Positions 9,221-18,221 are shown, numbered from the stretch's first letter. The stretch is 64,000 nt of DNA from DYRB01 sp963802205 (GCA_963802205.1 CAWDHW010000033.1:1-64000), one strand, 5' to 3'. Program-made: numbers and translations. Notes: generated by a model not told the origin, from the sequence alone.

Positions 9221-10096
9221 ATGAAGACCATCCTGACATTCGTGCTCGCCCTGATCACCGTATCGGTCCTGAACATCCCGGATGCGGAGGCCAAGCGCAT
9301 GGGCGGCGGCTCCAACCTGGGGCGTCAGACCACCATGCCCAAACAAGCACCCGCACCCGCCGCTGCGCCCACCCAGGCCCAGCGTCCCGGGGCGGCAGCC
9401 CCTGCCGCGAGCGGCGCCAGCCGCTGGCTCGGGCCCCTGGCGGGGCTTGCCGCCGGCGGGCTCCTGGCCTCCCTGTTCTTTGGCGGGGCCTTCGAGGGCA
9501 TGGCCGGCATGGACTGGCTGCTCATCGGCGCCCTGGCCATAGGCGCCTTCTTCCTGTTCCGGGCCTTGCGCAGGCGTGCCGCCGCGGGCCCCATCCCCGC
9601 CATGGGGCGCATGGGCCCGGCCGGTGCCGCGGCGGGTCCCGCGGGCTATGGCGCCATGGGCGGCTTCGAATCGCCGACGACCCCAGCGGCCGGCACTGGC
9701 GTCGGTCCTGACGCGTCACCCGCCTGGTTTGACGGCCCCACCTTCGCCGAGGGCGCCAAGAGCCACTTCATCCGCCTTCAGTCCGCCTGGGACCGGGCCG
9801 ACTGGAATGAAATCCGCACCTACACCAGCCCAGCGCTCTTTGCCGAGCTTCAGGCGGAACACCCCCGCTCCGCCACGCAAGGCCAGGAGACCGAGGTGAT
9901 CAGGATCAACGCCGAACTGCTCCAGGTCCAGCGCGACGGGAATCTGGTGGTGGCCAGCGTGCGCTTCTCCGGCCTGATCCGCGAGGAGGCCAAGGCCCCC
10001 GCCGCGTCCTTCGACGAGGTCTGGCACGTCCAGCACGCCTGGGCCACCCGCGATGGCGACTGGCTCATCGCCGGAATTCAGCAGATGCAGGGCTAA
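9221..10096 (+). CDS. Tim44-like domain protein
   Basis: A 291-residue protein with an N-terminal signal or anchor (MKTILTFVLALITVSVLNI), then a low-complexity stretch rich in Ala, Pro and Gly. Two hydrophobic segments follow near residues 68-90 and 95-113 (GGLLASLFFGGAFEGM and WLLIGALAIGAFFLF). The C-terminal Tim44-like domain begins near residue 175 (FIRLQSAWDRADWNEIRTYTSPALFAEL). Bacterial members are membrane proteins of unknown role, related to the mitochondrial import factor only by this domain. It stands as a single gene after ggt. Confidence 0.85.
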   Translation: MKTILTFVLALITVSVLNIPDAEAKRMGGGSNLGRQTTMPKQAPAPAAAPTQAQRPGAAAPAASGASRWLGPLAGLAAGGLLASLFFGGAFEGMAGMDWLLIGALAIGAFFLFRALRRRAAAGPIPAMGRMGPAGAAAGPAGYGAMGGFESPTTPAAGTGVGPDASPAWFDGPTFAEGAKSHFIRLQSAWDRADWNEIRTYTSPALFAELQAEHPRSATQGQETEVIRINAELLQVQRDGNLVVASVRFSGLIREEAKAPAASFDEVWHVQHAWATRDGDWLIAGIQQMQG

Positions 10097-10113
10097 GGCC
10101 GCCACGTCTCGCT

Positions 10114-10136
10114 CCCTCCCGCCCCGTGCGGGAGGG
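10114..10136 (+). terminator. Perfect 9-bp hairpin after the Tim44-like gene
   Basis: CCCTCCCGC pairs perfectly with GCGGGAGGG around a 5-nt loop, 17 bp after the stop codon. No U-tract follows, so it is a strong hairpin but not a textbook intrinsic terminator. Confidence 0.5.
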
Positions 10137-10331
10137 CAGCGGGGTCCGATCCATCGGTCAGCGAATCGCCGCACCTGGGGATGCAGACCCGACCGCCCGG
10201 ACAGACATCCCCGTCCATGCCGGCGAAGTGCTCCTCCTCTCCGAATCCCCACGCCGATGAACTGCACCTATCGGCATGGAGGCGATTTCCACCAAGCCGA
10301 TGGGCGCCGGACGGAATTCGACCCCGTGACC

Positions 10332-10347
10332 AGCCGATCTATCGGCT
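10332..10347 (+). promoter_or_regulatory. Perfect palindrome, possible operator
   Basis: AGCCGATCTATCGGCT has two perfect 7-bp arms around a 2-bp centre, 66 bp upstream of the AEC transporter start. The size suits a dimeric regulator site. No regulator gene is adjacent, so this is only a candidate. Confidence 0.25.
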
Positions 10348-10413
10348 AATCTAAGGTCATTCAGGCGCTTCGTCGGACCAACCTGGGTCCGACCCTCACC
10401 GGGGACATACGGC

Positions 10414-11367
10414 GTGTCCGTGCAGTTTCAGGTATTCGAGACGGTGCTCGCCTTCGCGCTGGTCGTCGCCCTGGCGAACACCCTCAAGCGTTTCGAGGTG
10501 GTCAGGGAGGACCAGGGCCCGATGTTCGCGCGCCTGCTGACCCAGGGGATACTCCCGGCGGCCATCTTTCATCAACTCCTGACCCATCCCGTCTCCCTGC
10601 ATCAATTCGTCCCGGTCGTCATCATGGCGGTGTCCGGGGTTGCGAGCCTCGCGGTCGCCTGGGGAATTGGCCGTCTACTGCGCTTCGACCGGCCGACCAT
10701 CGGGGCTGTGATGTTGACCTCGGCCTTCGGCTCCTCGGCCCTGATCGGTTACCCGCTGATCCAGTTCGCCTTTCCGAACGATCCCCAAGCCCTCGCCGAC
10801 GCCGTCCTGATCAGCGAACTGGGCGTTGGGCTGCCCCTGTTCATCTTGGGGCCCCTCGTCGCCATGCACTTCGGATCTCGCGCCGGGGAGGCACCGCCTA
10901 TCTCCGCGACCCTGCTTGACTACCTGCGCTCCCCGATCTTCATCGCCGTGGCACTGGGGCTGGTCGCAGCACAGGCCCGGCTGCCCCTGGATGGCGCGCT
11001 GCTGGCCCCCTTCATGGAGGCCCTGCGCATGATCGAGGGAGCCCTGACCATCATCGCCTGTCTGATCCTGGGGTTGCAGATCTCCCTCGGTTCGGTGCGC
11101 GGGATCTGGCTGGCGGCAGCCATCTCCGCGACCGTCAACATGCTCTTCCAACCCTGGTGCGCCGGCGCACTGGGGACCCTGCTGGGGATCGGCGAGGAGC
11201 AACGGCAGGTCCTGATCCTGGTCAGTGCCATGCCCTCGGCCGTCCTTGGGCCCGTCTTTGCCACCCGCTACGACTGCGCCCCAAAGAAGGCCACGGCCAT
11301 TGTATTCAGCAGCATACTGTTGGGCCTGGTGGCCATCCCGGCGGTCTTCTCCACCCTGGTACGCTGA
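10414..11367 (+). CDS. AEC family (auxin-efflux-carrier-like) transporter
   Basis: A 317-residue integral membrane protein with about ten hydrophobic segments in the two-half AEC layout. The N-terminal TLKRFEVVREDQGPMFARLL and the central SSALIGYPLIQFAF region carry the family pattern. The start is GTG at 10414 with GGGGA seven bases upstream. Bacterial AEC proteins move organic acids such as malate or related anions; the substrate cannot be assigned here. It is monocistronic, and the miaB run starts 339 bp later. Confidence 0.85.
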   Translation: MSVQFQVFETVLAFALVVALANTLKRFEVVREDQGPMFARLLTQGILPAAIFHQLLTHPVSLHQFVPVVIMAVSGVASLAVAWGIGRLLRFDRPTIGAVMLTSAFGSSALIGYPLIQFAFPNDPQALADAVLISELGVGLPLFILGPLVAMHFGSRAGEAPPISATLLDYLRSPIFIAVALGLVAAQARLPLDGALLAPFMEALRMIEGALTIIACLILGLQISLGSVRGIWLAAAISATVNMLFQPWCAGALGTLLGIGEEQRQVLILVSAMPSAVLGPVFATRYDCAPKKATAIVFSSILLGLVAIPAVFSTLVR

Positions 11368-11706
11368 ACCGGCTGCTGGGCCAGGAGCCCTAATGCCAAC
11401 CGCAGAAGAAGCGGCGGTCTTACCCTAATGGCAATGCCCTGTGACCTGAATACCGGCAATCCCTATCGGTATGGCGGCCCAACCTAATGGGGACTTGGGC
11501 GCTAAGACCTCGCGCGTATGGCGCAAGGGCCTGGAAGCCCCGGGGACTCGCCGAATGGTTTCCAAGGGGTTGCTCCGACGCCTGGCGCCGGACCGGCGAC
11601 AGGGCGGCGGTCGCACGGTCCCGGGACGCCGGGTGGCGGCCCGCCGACTTGACACTAACCCCCTGAATGAAGGACCATTCGCCCCCTTTTTCCATTTGCC
11701 CGCCCC
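11368..11706. other. Intergenic region before miaB
   Basis: A 339-bp gap with no recognisable gene. CCTAATG occurs three times between 11389 and 11490. A TTGACA at 11649-11654 lies 53 bp before miaB, but no good -10 hexamer follows at the right spacing. Confidence 0.4.
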
Positions 11707-13053
11707 ATGGCCAAGAAGCTCTACATCGAGACCCACGGCTGCCAGATGAACGAGTACGACTCCGCCCGCATGGCGGACGTGCTGCGGGAATCATCGGGTC
11801 TGGCCCTTTGCGAGCGCCCGGAAGAGGCGGACGTGCTGCTGCTCAACACCTGCTCCATTCGCGAGAAGGCGCAGGAAAAGGTCTTCTCCCAACTCGGACG
11901 CTGGCGGCCCCTCAAGGGCCTGCGCCCGGGGGTGGTGATCGGGGTCGGCGGCTGCGTGGCGAGCCAGGAGGGCGAGGCCATCCGCTCCCGTGCACCCTAC
12001 GTGGATCTGGTCTTTGGGCCCCAGACCCTGCACCGGCTGCCGGCCATGCTGGCGGAGCTTCAATCGCGTCAGACCCCACAGGTAGACGTATCCTTCCCCC
12101 AGATCGAGAAGTTCGACTGCCTCCCGGCCCCGAAAGCCGAGGGCCCCACCGCCTTCGTCTCCGTCATGGAGGGCTGCTCCAAGTACTGCACCTATTGCGT
12201 GGTCCCCTATACCCGGGGCACAGAGGTGAGCCGCCCCTTCGACGACGTCATCGCCGAGGTCGCCTCCCTGGCCGAGCAGGGTGTGCGCGAGGTGACGCTG
12301 CTGGGGCAGAATGTCAACGCCTACCGCGGGGCGACCCATGAGGGCGATACCGCCGACCTGGCGGAACTGATCCGCTGGGTCGCGGCGGTGGACGGGATCG
12401 AGCGCATTCGCTTCACCACCTCCCATCCTGTGGAGTTCTCCGACAGCCTCATCGCCGCCTTCGCCGATGTCCCGCAACTGGTGGGCCATGTTCACCTGCC
12501 GGTGCAAAGCGGTTCCGACCGCATCCTCGCGGCCATGAAGCGCGGTCATACGGTCCTGGAATACAAGTCGAAGATCCGGCGGCTGCGCCGTGCCCGGCCC
12601 GGGATCAGCATTTCCTCAGACTTTATCGTTGGTTTCCCCGGGGAGTCGGAGACGGACTTTGCCGCGACCATGGCCCTGGCGGAGGAGGTCGGCTTCGATG
12701 GGGCCTTCAGCTTCATCTACAGCCGCCGGCCGGGGACCCCCGCGGCGGACTACCCGGACGATGTCCCCCACGAGGTCAAGCAACAGCGCCTGGCACAGCT
12801 CCAGGCCCGCCTGATCGAGCAGGCCCAGGCGGTGTCCCGGGGCATGGTCGGAAGCCGGCAGCGGGTCCTGGTGGACCGTCCGGCGCGCAAGGACCCGGGC
12901 GAACTGGCGGGGCGTACGGAGAACAACCGGGTGGTCAACTTCCCCGGCCCTCTGGATCTGATCGGCGACTTCGCCGAGATCACCGTCACCCAGGCCCTGC
13001 CCAACTCGCTGCGCGGCGAATGGCGCCCCAGCCCCTTGGCCCACACGTCCTAA
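11707..13053 (+). CDS. miaB: tRNA-2-methylthio-N6-dimethylallyladenosine synthase
   Basis: MiaB adds a methylthio group to isopentenyl-adenosine 37 of tRNAs that read codons starting with U. The 448-residue protein shows the N-terminal auxiliary cluster cysteines C12, C49 and C83, the radical-SAM motif C157-x3-C161-x2-C164 (MEGCSKYCTYCVVPYTRG), and a C-terminal TRAM region. It heads the common miaB-phoH-ybeY-corC run, and its 3' end overlaps phoH by 34 bp. Confidence 0.97.
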   Translation: MAKKLYIETHGCQMNEYDSARMADVLRESSGLALCERPEEADVLLLNTCSIREKAQEKVFSQLGRWRPLKGLRPGVVIGVGGCVASQEGEAIRSRAPYVDLVFGPQTLHRLPAMLAELQSRQTPQVDVSFPQIEKFDCLPAPKAEGPTAFVSVMEGCSKYCTYCVVPYTRGTEVSRPFDDVIAEVASLAEQGVREVTLLGQNVNAYRGATHEGDTADLAELIRWVAAVDGIERIRFTTSHPVEFSDSLIAAFADVPQLVGHVHLPVQSGSDRILAAMKRGHTVLEYKSKIRRLRRARPGISISSDFIVGFPGESETDFAATMALAEEVGFDGAFSFIYSRRPGTPAADYPDDVPHEVKQQRLAQLQARLIEQAQAVSRGMVGSRQRVLVDRPARKDPGELAGRTENNRVVNFPGPLDLIGDFAEITVTQALPNSLRGEWRPSPLAHTS

Positions 13054-14054
13054 GCCGCCTCACCCGCTTGGCCACACACCCCCACACCCTGGACCTCGAG
13101 CTACTCCCCGAGGACAACACCCGTCTGGCCAACCTGTGCGGTCTCATGGACGGACACCTGCGCCAGATCGAGCGACGCTTAGGCATCGAGATCAACAATC
13201 GCGGGCGGATCTTCCGCCTCATCGGCGACCCGCCCGCCGTGTCTGCCGGGGAGCAGGTCCTGCGCGACCTCTACCTGGCCGGGGCGGACGAGCCCCTGAC
13301 CCCTGAGCGTGTCCACCTGCACCTCCAGGAGTCCGGTGTCGAGGCCATCATCGAAGCCCAGGGCGCGCAGGGTATCGACCGCCTGCCGGAGATCGTCATC
13401 AAGACCCGCGGCGGCCTGGTGCGGGCCCGCGGACCCAATCAGCAGGCCTACCTGCACGCCATCGCCAACCACGACATCTGCTTCGGCGTGGGCCCGGCGG
13501 GGACCGGCAAGACTTACCTGGCGGTGGCCTCGGCGGTGGAGGCCCTGGAGACGGATCGGGTGCGCCGGGTCCTGCTGGTGCGCCCGGCGGTAGAGGCCGG
13601 CGAACGCCTGGGCTTTCTCCCCGGAGACCTGGCGCAGAAGATCGACCCGTACCTGCGCCCCCTCTACGACGCCCTGTTCGAGATGCTCGGCTTCGAGAAG
13701 GTCGCCAAGCTCCTGGAGCGCAATATCATCGAGGTCGCTCCCCTGGCCTTCATGCGTGGACGCACGCTCAACGAGGCATTCATCATCCTCGACGAGGCCC
13801 AGAACACCACCCCGGAACAGATGAAGATGTTCCTGACCCGCATCGGCTTCGGCTCCACCGCCGTGGTCACCGGAGACGTGACCCAGGTCGATCTGCCCCG
13901 GGGTCAGCCGTCCGGGCTGCGCCAGGTCATCGAGATCCTGCGCGACGTGGAGGGGATCAGCTTCACCTTTTTCAACGCCCGGGACGTGGTCCGCCACGCC
14001 CTGGTGCAACGCATCGTCAATGCCTACGATGCCTTTGAGAACAAGCCGGCATGA
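13020..14054 (+). CDS. ybeZ: PhoH-like ATPase (YbeZ)
   Basis: A cytoplasmic ATPase partner of YbeY in ribosome and RNA metabolism. The Walker A GPAGTGKT is at residues 158-165 and Walker B is FIILDEAQN; the N-terminal KH-like region contains ERRLGIEINNRG, as in E. coli YbeZ. The ATG at 13020 overlaps miaB by 34 bp and gives 344 residues; a later non-ATG start cannot be excluded. Its end overlaps ybeY by ATGA, suggesting translational coupling. Confidence 0.94.
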   Translation: MAPQPLGPHVLSRLTRLATHPHTLDLELLPEDNTRLANLCGLMDGHLRQIERRLGIEINNRGRIFRLIGDPPAVSAGEQVLRDLYLAGADEPLTPERVHLHLQESGVEAIIEAQGAQGIDRLPEIVIKTRGGLVRARGPNQQAYLHAIANHDICFGVGPAGTGKTYLAVASAVEALETDRVRRVLLVRPAVEAGERLGFLPGDLAQKIDPYLRPLYDALFEMLGFEKVAKLLERNIIEVAPLAFMRGRTLNEAFIILDEAQNTTPEQMKMFLTRIGFGSTAVVTGDVTQVDLPRGQPSGLRQVIEILRDVEGISFTFFNARDVVRHALVQRIVNAYDAFENKPA

Positions 14055-14527
14055 ACCTGGAACTGGATCTACAGATCGCCTGTGAGGCCCCATCCCTGCC
14101 CGACGCACAGCACCTGCGCACCTGGGCCGCGGCGGCCCTGGTCGGGCGCCGCGAGGTAGCGGAGCTGACCATCCGGGTGGTGGACGAAACCGAGGGAGCG
14201 GACCTGAACCTGCGCTTTCGCGGCCGGCCGGGGCCCACCAATGTCCTGTCCTTCCCCTTCGACCCGCCCCTGGGGCTGCCGCCCCAGGACTACATCGGCG
14301 ACCTGATCCTCTGCGCCCCGTTGGTGGTGCGAGAGGCGGCCGAACAGGGCAAACCCGAGTCCGCCCACTGGGCCCATCTGACAATCCACGGCGTGTTGCA
14401 CTTGATGGGCTACGACCACCTCACCGACCCCGAGGCGCAGGCAATGGAGGCGATGGAAACCTTCATCCTCGCCGGGTTAGGATTCCCTTCCCCCTACGAG
14501 GACCCCGAAACCCCTTATGACCAGTGA
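14051..14527 (+). CDS. ybeY: Endoribonuclease YbeY (16S rRNA maturation)
   Basis: YbeY is a zinc-dependent single-strand endoribonuclease needed for 16S rRNA 3'-end processing and 70S quality control. The metal motif is complete: H113, H117 and H123 in HGVLHLMGYDH. The 158-residue length is normal. The family signature NVLSFPFDPP lies in the middle. The gene overlaps phoH upstream by 4 bp and corC downstream by 11 bp, so the three are co-translated. Confidence 0.96.
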   Translation: MNLELDLQIACEAPSLPDAQHLRTWAAAALVGRREVAELTIRVVDETEGADLNLRFRGRPGPTNVLSFPFDPPLGLPPQDYIGDLILCAPLVVREAAEQGKPESAHWAHLTIHGVLHLMGYDHLTDPEAQAMEAMETFILAGLGFPSPYEDPETPYDQ

Positions 14528-15401
14528 TCGATCTAGCCTCGGTTCGCGTCTGCACCAACGGCTGGAGACCCTCCGCCAACGACTCAGGCACGAACCGCAG
14601 GACAAGGCGCAGCTCATTGAGGTGCTGCGCGAGGCCAAACAACGTTCCGTCCTCGACGCCGACGCCCTCAGCATGATCGAGGGGGTCATGCAGGTCTCTG
14701 ACCTGCGGGTACGCGACATCATGATCCCGCGGGCCGAGATGACCTACATCCGCCGCGACGACCCCCTGGACCAGATCCTCAAGGTGGTGGTGGATACCGC
14801 CCACTCCCGCTTCCCCGTCATCGGGGACGACAAGGGCGACGTGGTCGGGGTGCTCATCGCCAAGGACTTGTTAAGTTTCTGCGGGAGCGATAGCCGCCGC
14901 CCCTTCAACCTGCGCGACCTGGTGCGCTCGGCGGTCTTCGTCCCCGAGAGCAAGCGTCTCAATGTGCTGCTCAAGGAGTTCCGCTCCAGCCGCAGTCACA
15001 TGGCCATTGTGGTGGACGAATACGGAACCGCCGCCGGCCTGGTCACCATCGAGGACGTGCTGGAACAAATCGTCGGCGAGATCGAGGACGAGCACGACTT
15101 CGATGAAGGCCCCTTCATCTACAAGCGCAGCGCGACCGATTACACCATCAAGGCCCATACCAGCATCGAGGACTTCAACGAGTACTTCGACAGCGACCTG
15201 TCCGACGAGGAGTTCGACACCATCGGTGGCCTGGTGGTCCATGCGATGGGCCGCCTACCCAAGGGCGGGGAGCGGGTGCGCGTGGAGGGATTCCGCTTTA
15301 CCGTCAAGCGCGCCGACAGTCGCCGCGTCCACCTGCTGACCGTAGAGCGGTACCAGCCGGCTCCCGGGGAAGACGAAGCCATGGCGGAGGCTGCCGACTG
15401 A
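14517..15401 (+). CDS. corC: CBS-domain protein CorC/YbeX
   Basis: The 294-residue protein has two CBS domains (around MIPRAEMTYIRRDD and HMAIVVDEYGTAAGLVTIED) and a C-terminal CorC/HlyC domain (EEFDTIGGLVVHAMGRLPKGG). Family members are linked to magnesium and cobalt homeostasis and to ribosome function under heat. No transmembrane segment is seen, so this is the soluble form. In many relatives lnt follows; here the next gene is an RNase T2. Confidence 0.93.
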   Translation: MTSDRSSLGSRLHQRLETLRQRLRHEPQDKAQLIEVLREAKQRSVLDADALSMIEGVMQVSDLRVRDIMIPRAEMTYIRRDDPLDQILKVVVDTAHSRFPVIGDDKGDVVGVLIAKDLLSFCGSDSRRPFNLRDLVRSAVFVPESKRLNVLLKEFRSSRSHMAIVVDEYGTAAGLVTIEDVLEQIVGEIEDEHDFDEGPFIYKRSATDYTIKAHTSIEDFNEYFDSDLSDEEFDTIGGLVVHAMGRLPKGGERVRVEGFRFTVKRADSRRVHLLTVERYQPAPGEDEAMAEAAD

Positions 15402-15469
15402 CGGGACGGGGCGATGCCGCCCAGCCATGAAGGCCGCGTTAGTACGCTGGAAATTCAAAAGGATAAACA

Positions 15470-16531
15470 ATGACATCACATCCCCTGCCCCTCCTGTGCG
15501 CCCTCGCCTGGACCGTCCCCGTCGTCGCGCAGACCCCACTCACCGGCGAACTGACGGCCACACAGAACTGCCCGGCGACGGTCTCCATCAAGCAGCAGGA
15601 CCCGGCGGGCGGGGTCCGGCTGGTACCCGGACGGGCCTACCGGCTCCTCGGCAAGAACAAGGCCCAGCAGGCGACTCACTATCAGGTCGTCATCGACGGG
15701 GCCAACCCGACGGAACGCTGGGTTGAGGTGGGCTGCGGGACCATCCCCGGCGAGCCCACCGCTGCCCCACAAACCGAGGCGCCAAGCAACGCGGCGACCG
15801 ACACCGCAGCGACGGGCAACAGCCCCCGCCGAATGGCCCCGGACGCACGGCCCGCCTCGGATCGGGCGCAGGCTCAGGCCCAATCCAAGCCTGGGGCCTT
15901 TGTCCTGGCCCTAAGCTGGCAGCCGGCCTTTTGCGAGATCAACCGGCGCAAGGACGAGTGCCGCAGCCAGACCGCCGAGCGCCCCGACGCCAGCCGCTTC
16001 TCCCTCCACGGGCTCTGGCCCCAACCGCGGGACAACAGCTACTGCGGGGTCGATGCCCGCACCCGCCGCATCGACCAGGAGGGAGATTGGAAGGCCCTGC
16101 CCGCCCTGGACCTCAAGCCCGCCACCCGCGAACGCCTCGACGGCCTGATGCCTGGTGCGCGTTCCGGGCTCCCGCAACACGAATGGACCACCCACGGGAC
16201 CTGCTACGGAACCGACCCGGATACCTATTTCAGCCATGCCATGGCCCTGACCGAGCAGATCAACGCCTCCCGGGTGCGTGCCCTGTTTCAGGGTCGGCGT
16301 GGACATCATATCTCCGCCACCGAGGTCCGCGCGGCCTTCGACGCCGACTTCGGCCGCGGGGCTGGGGACCGTGTCCGTCTGGTATGCGAGGAAGGTATGG
16401 TCAGCGAGATCCGCCTCAGCCTGAAGGGGACCATCGCGGAGGGCTCCCGCATCGGACCCCTGATGCAGGCGGGTCCGAGCCTGAGCAACCGTTGCCAGGG
16501 CGGCCGGGTGGACGAGGCGGGATTCGAGTAA
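15470..16531 (+). CDS. Secreted ribonuclease T2 family protein with extra N-terminal region
   Basis: An exported endoribonuclease cutting RNA through 2',3'-cyclic intermediates. After a signal peptide ending near VVA (residue 20) there is an unusual region of about 75 residues (TGELTATQNCPATVSI to WVEVGCGTI), then a Pro/Ala/Thr-rich linker. The RNase T2 domain starts near 144. Both catalytic boxes are intact: CAS1 FSLHGLWPQ with H180 and CAS2 HEWTTHGTC with E238 and H242. A ribosome-binding AAGGA precedes the ATG. The enzyme may scavenge nucleotides; the role of the N-terminal region is unknown. Confidence 0.92.
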   Translation: MTSHPLPLLCALAWTVPVVAQTPLTGELTATQNCPATVSIKQQDPAGGVRLVPGRAYRLLGKNKAQQATHYQVVIDGANPTERWVEVGCGTIPGEPTAAPQTEAPSNAATDTAATGNSPRRMAPDARPASDRAQAQAQSKPGAFVLALSWQPAFCEINRRKDECRSQTAERPDASRFSLHGLWPQPRDNSYCGVDARTRRIDQEGDWKALPALDLKPATRERLDGLMPGARSGLPQHEWTTHGTCYGTDPDTYFSHAMALTEQINASRVRALFQGRRGHHISATEVRAAFDADFGRGAGDRVRLVCEEGMVSEIRLSLKGTIAEGSRIGPLMQAGPSLSNRCQGGRVDEAGFE

Positions 16532-16549
16532 GGAGGGGGAGTCGGTAGA

Positions 16550-16574
16550 GACCGGCGGCGGGGAGCCGCCGGTC
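16550..16574. terminator. Bidirectional terminator hairpin between RNase T2 and prk
   Basis: A perfect 10-bp stem GACCGGCGGC/GCCGCCGGTC with a 5-nt loop lies between the two convergent genes. There are no strong T-runs, but the location and symmetry suit termination from both sides. Confidence 0.6.
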
Positions 16575-16604
16575 CCTTGCGGTACGGAGGGACGGGCGGC
16601 GGTG

Positions 16605-17504
16605 CTAGACCTGGCGGGCGGCCATCATGCGGGTGATGATGGGTTCGAGGATGATCTCCATGGCCATCCCCATCTTGCCGCCTGGAACCACCATGGTGTT
16701 GCGGCGGGTCATGAAGGAATCATGGATCATGCCGAGCAGGTAGGGGAAGGTAATGTCCAGCTTCTCCAGCTTTTTCGGGTCCTTGAAGCGGATGATGACA
16801 AAGCTCTCGTCCGGGGTCGGGATATCGCGGGCGATGAAGGGGTTGGAGGTATCCACCGTCGGCACACGCTGGAAGTTGATGTCCGTCAGGGAGAACTGGG
16901 GCGTGATGTATTTGATGTAGTCCGGCATACGCCGCATGATGATGTCGACGATGGCCTCGGCGGAGTAACCCCGCTCCAGGTTGTCGCGATGAATCTTCTG
17001 GATCCACTCCAGGTTGACGATGGGGACCACGCCCACGCCCAGGTCTACATGCCGGGCGACATTGTTCTCCTCGGTAATCACCAGACCGTGCAGACCCTCG
17101 TAGAACAGCAGGTCAGTCCCCTCCTGCAGGTCCTCCCACGGGGTGAATTGTCCCGGGTTGAGGCTGGTCCCGAGGCGTGCGTTGAGTTCCAGGGCCTCCG
17201 GCTCACTGTGGATGTAGTAGCGCTTCTTGCCACCGCCAGTCTCGCCATAGGTACGGAACAGCCCCTCGAGCTGGTCGAAGACGTTGGCCTCAGGACCGAA
17301 GTGGCTCAGGCTGCGGTGTTCGGCGGCGGCCTTGGCCGTTTCCACCTTCATCTCGGCGCGGTCGAAGCGATGGAAGCTATCGCCCTCGATCACGGCGGCC
17401 TTTACGCCGTCGCGATAGAAAATGTGCTCGAAGGCGCGCTTGACGGTGGTGGTGCCCGCCCCGGAGGACCCCGTGACGGCGATGACTGGATGCTTCTTGG
17501 ACAT
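16605..17504 (-). CDS. prk: Phosphoribulokinase
   Basis: The enzyme phosphorylates ribulose 5-phosphate to ribulose 1,5-bisphosphate, the Rubisco substrate. The protein is the short proteobacterial type of 299 residues, with the P-loop GSSGAGTTT at 12-20 and the family pattern ERGYSAEAIVDIIMRRMPDY. The ATG at 17504 has a GGGAGAG ribosome-binding site. No Rubisco gene is in the window, so prk stands alone, as in several purple sulfur bacteria. It marks the organism as autotrophic. Confidence 0.95.
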   Translation of the reverse strand: MSKKHPVIAVTGSSGAGTTTVKRAFEHIFYRDGVKAAVIEGDSFHRFDRAEMKVETAKAAAEHRSLSHFGPEANVFDQLEGLFRTYGETGGGKKRYYIHSEPEALELNARLGTSLNPGQFTPWEDLQEGTDLLFYEGLHGLVITEENNVARHVDLGVGVVPIVNLEWIQKIHRDNLERGYSAEAIVDIIMRRMPDYIKYITPQFSLTDINFQRVPTVDTSNPFIARDIPTPDESFVIIRFKDPKKLEKLDITFPYLLGMIHDSFMTRRNTMVVPGGKMGMAMEIILEPIITRMMAARQV

Positions 17505-17933
17505 TGGATCTCTCCCGTTCTCTCTATGTGTGCCCACGCCTTGGGGGTTACCGGGCGTCGTTTGCGACCCGTCTCGCGGCGGCCCTTGCGTTGGATTTTG
17601 GTGAATGGCTCCCACCGGGACCTGTTCAAGCAATGCCTAATATATCACGAACCCCAGGCGCTCTGCCGCACCCAACCCCATCGTCTCTATGGGTTACCCC
17701 AACCCGGTGCCGACGCCAATCAAACCTCGCAAGCCTGCTTCTGGACGGGTCCTTGGCGTGAAGCCAGACCGCGCGTCTCGGGCTGTCGGAGGAACCGCTC
17801 CACGGCCAGGAGGTTCCAGTCACGGGCCCGGGCGATTGCCTTTGCACCGCCCCGTCCCGACAATGGGCCAGCACCCCGGGGCGGGCGACCAGCCGGCTGC
17901 CCCCTCCCCCACACAACCCAGAGGAATCATTCC
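17505..17933. other. Divergent intergenic region between prk and the EncFtn-like gene
   Basis: This 429-bp region must hold the prk promoter and probably that of the ferritin-like gene. An A/T-rich patch (17636-17648) stands out in GC-rich surroundings and contains TATATT on the minus strand, but no good -35 fits. I could not pick out a CbbR site. Confidence 0.4.
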
Positions 17934-18221
17934 ATGTCCAACGAGGGCTACCACGAACCGATCGCCGAGCTGTCTGCCGCCACCCGCGACATGCACCGCG
18001 CCATCGTCTCCCTGATGGAGGAACTGGAGGCGGTGGACTGGTACAACCAACGGGTGGACGCCTGCAGCGACCCGGCGCTCAAGGCGATCCTGGCCCACAA
18101 CCGCGACGAGGAGAAGGAGCACGCCGCCATGGTCCTGGAGTGGATACGCCGCCAAGACCCCGCCTTCGACCACGAACTGAAGGACTATCTCTTCACCGAC
18201 AAGGTCATAGCCCACGGGTGA
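17934..18221 (+). CDS. Encapsulated-ferritin-like (EncFtn family) protein, orphan
   Basis: A 95-residue iron-oxidising ferritin-like protein. The helical pair MEELEAVDWYNQRVD and HNRDEEKEHAAMVLEW closely resembles the Rhodospirillum rubrum encapsulated ferritin. The expected ferroxidase ligands are present: E30, E60 and H63, with W36 and Y37 nearby (position equivalences from memory). The chain ends a few residues after YLFT and has no visible cargo-loading peptide; no encapsulin gene is in the window. The start is the ATG with GAGGA upstream. It may act unencapsulated, or reach an encapsulin encoded elsewhere. Confidence 0.85.
   Translation: MSNEGYHEPIAELSAATRDMHRAIVSLMEELEAVDWYNQRVDACSDPALKAILAHNRDEEKEHAAMVLEWIRRQDPAFDHELKDYLFTDKVIAHG

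Larger units (their letters stand above)
10097..10413. other. Intergenic region before the AEC transporter
   Basis: This 317-bp gap holds the hairpin at 10114-10136 and a perfect short palindrome at 10332-10347. I see no gene remnant or clear promoter. Confidence 0.5.

Noticed and set aside
10332..10347. The palindrome before the AEC transporter as a terminator
   Set aside because: There is no T-run and it lies close to the downstream start, so an operator is the better, though weak, reading.
11649..11654. TTGACA upstream of miaB as a promoter
   Set aside because: No -10-like hexamer is found 16-19 bp downstream.
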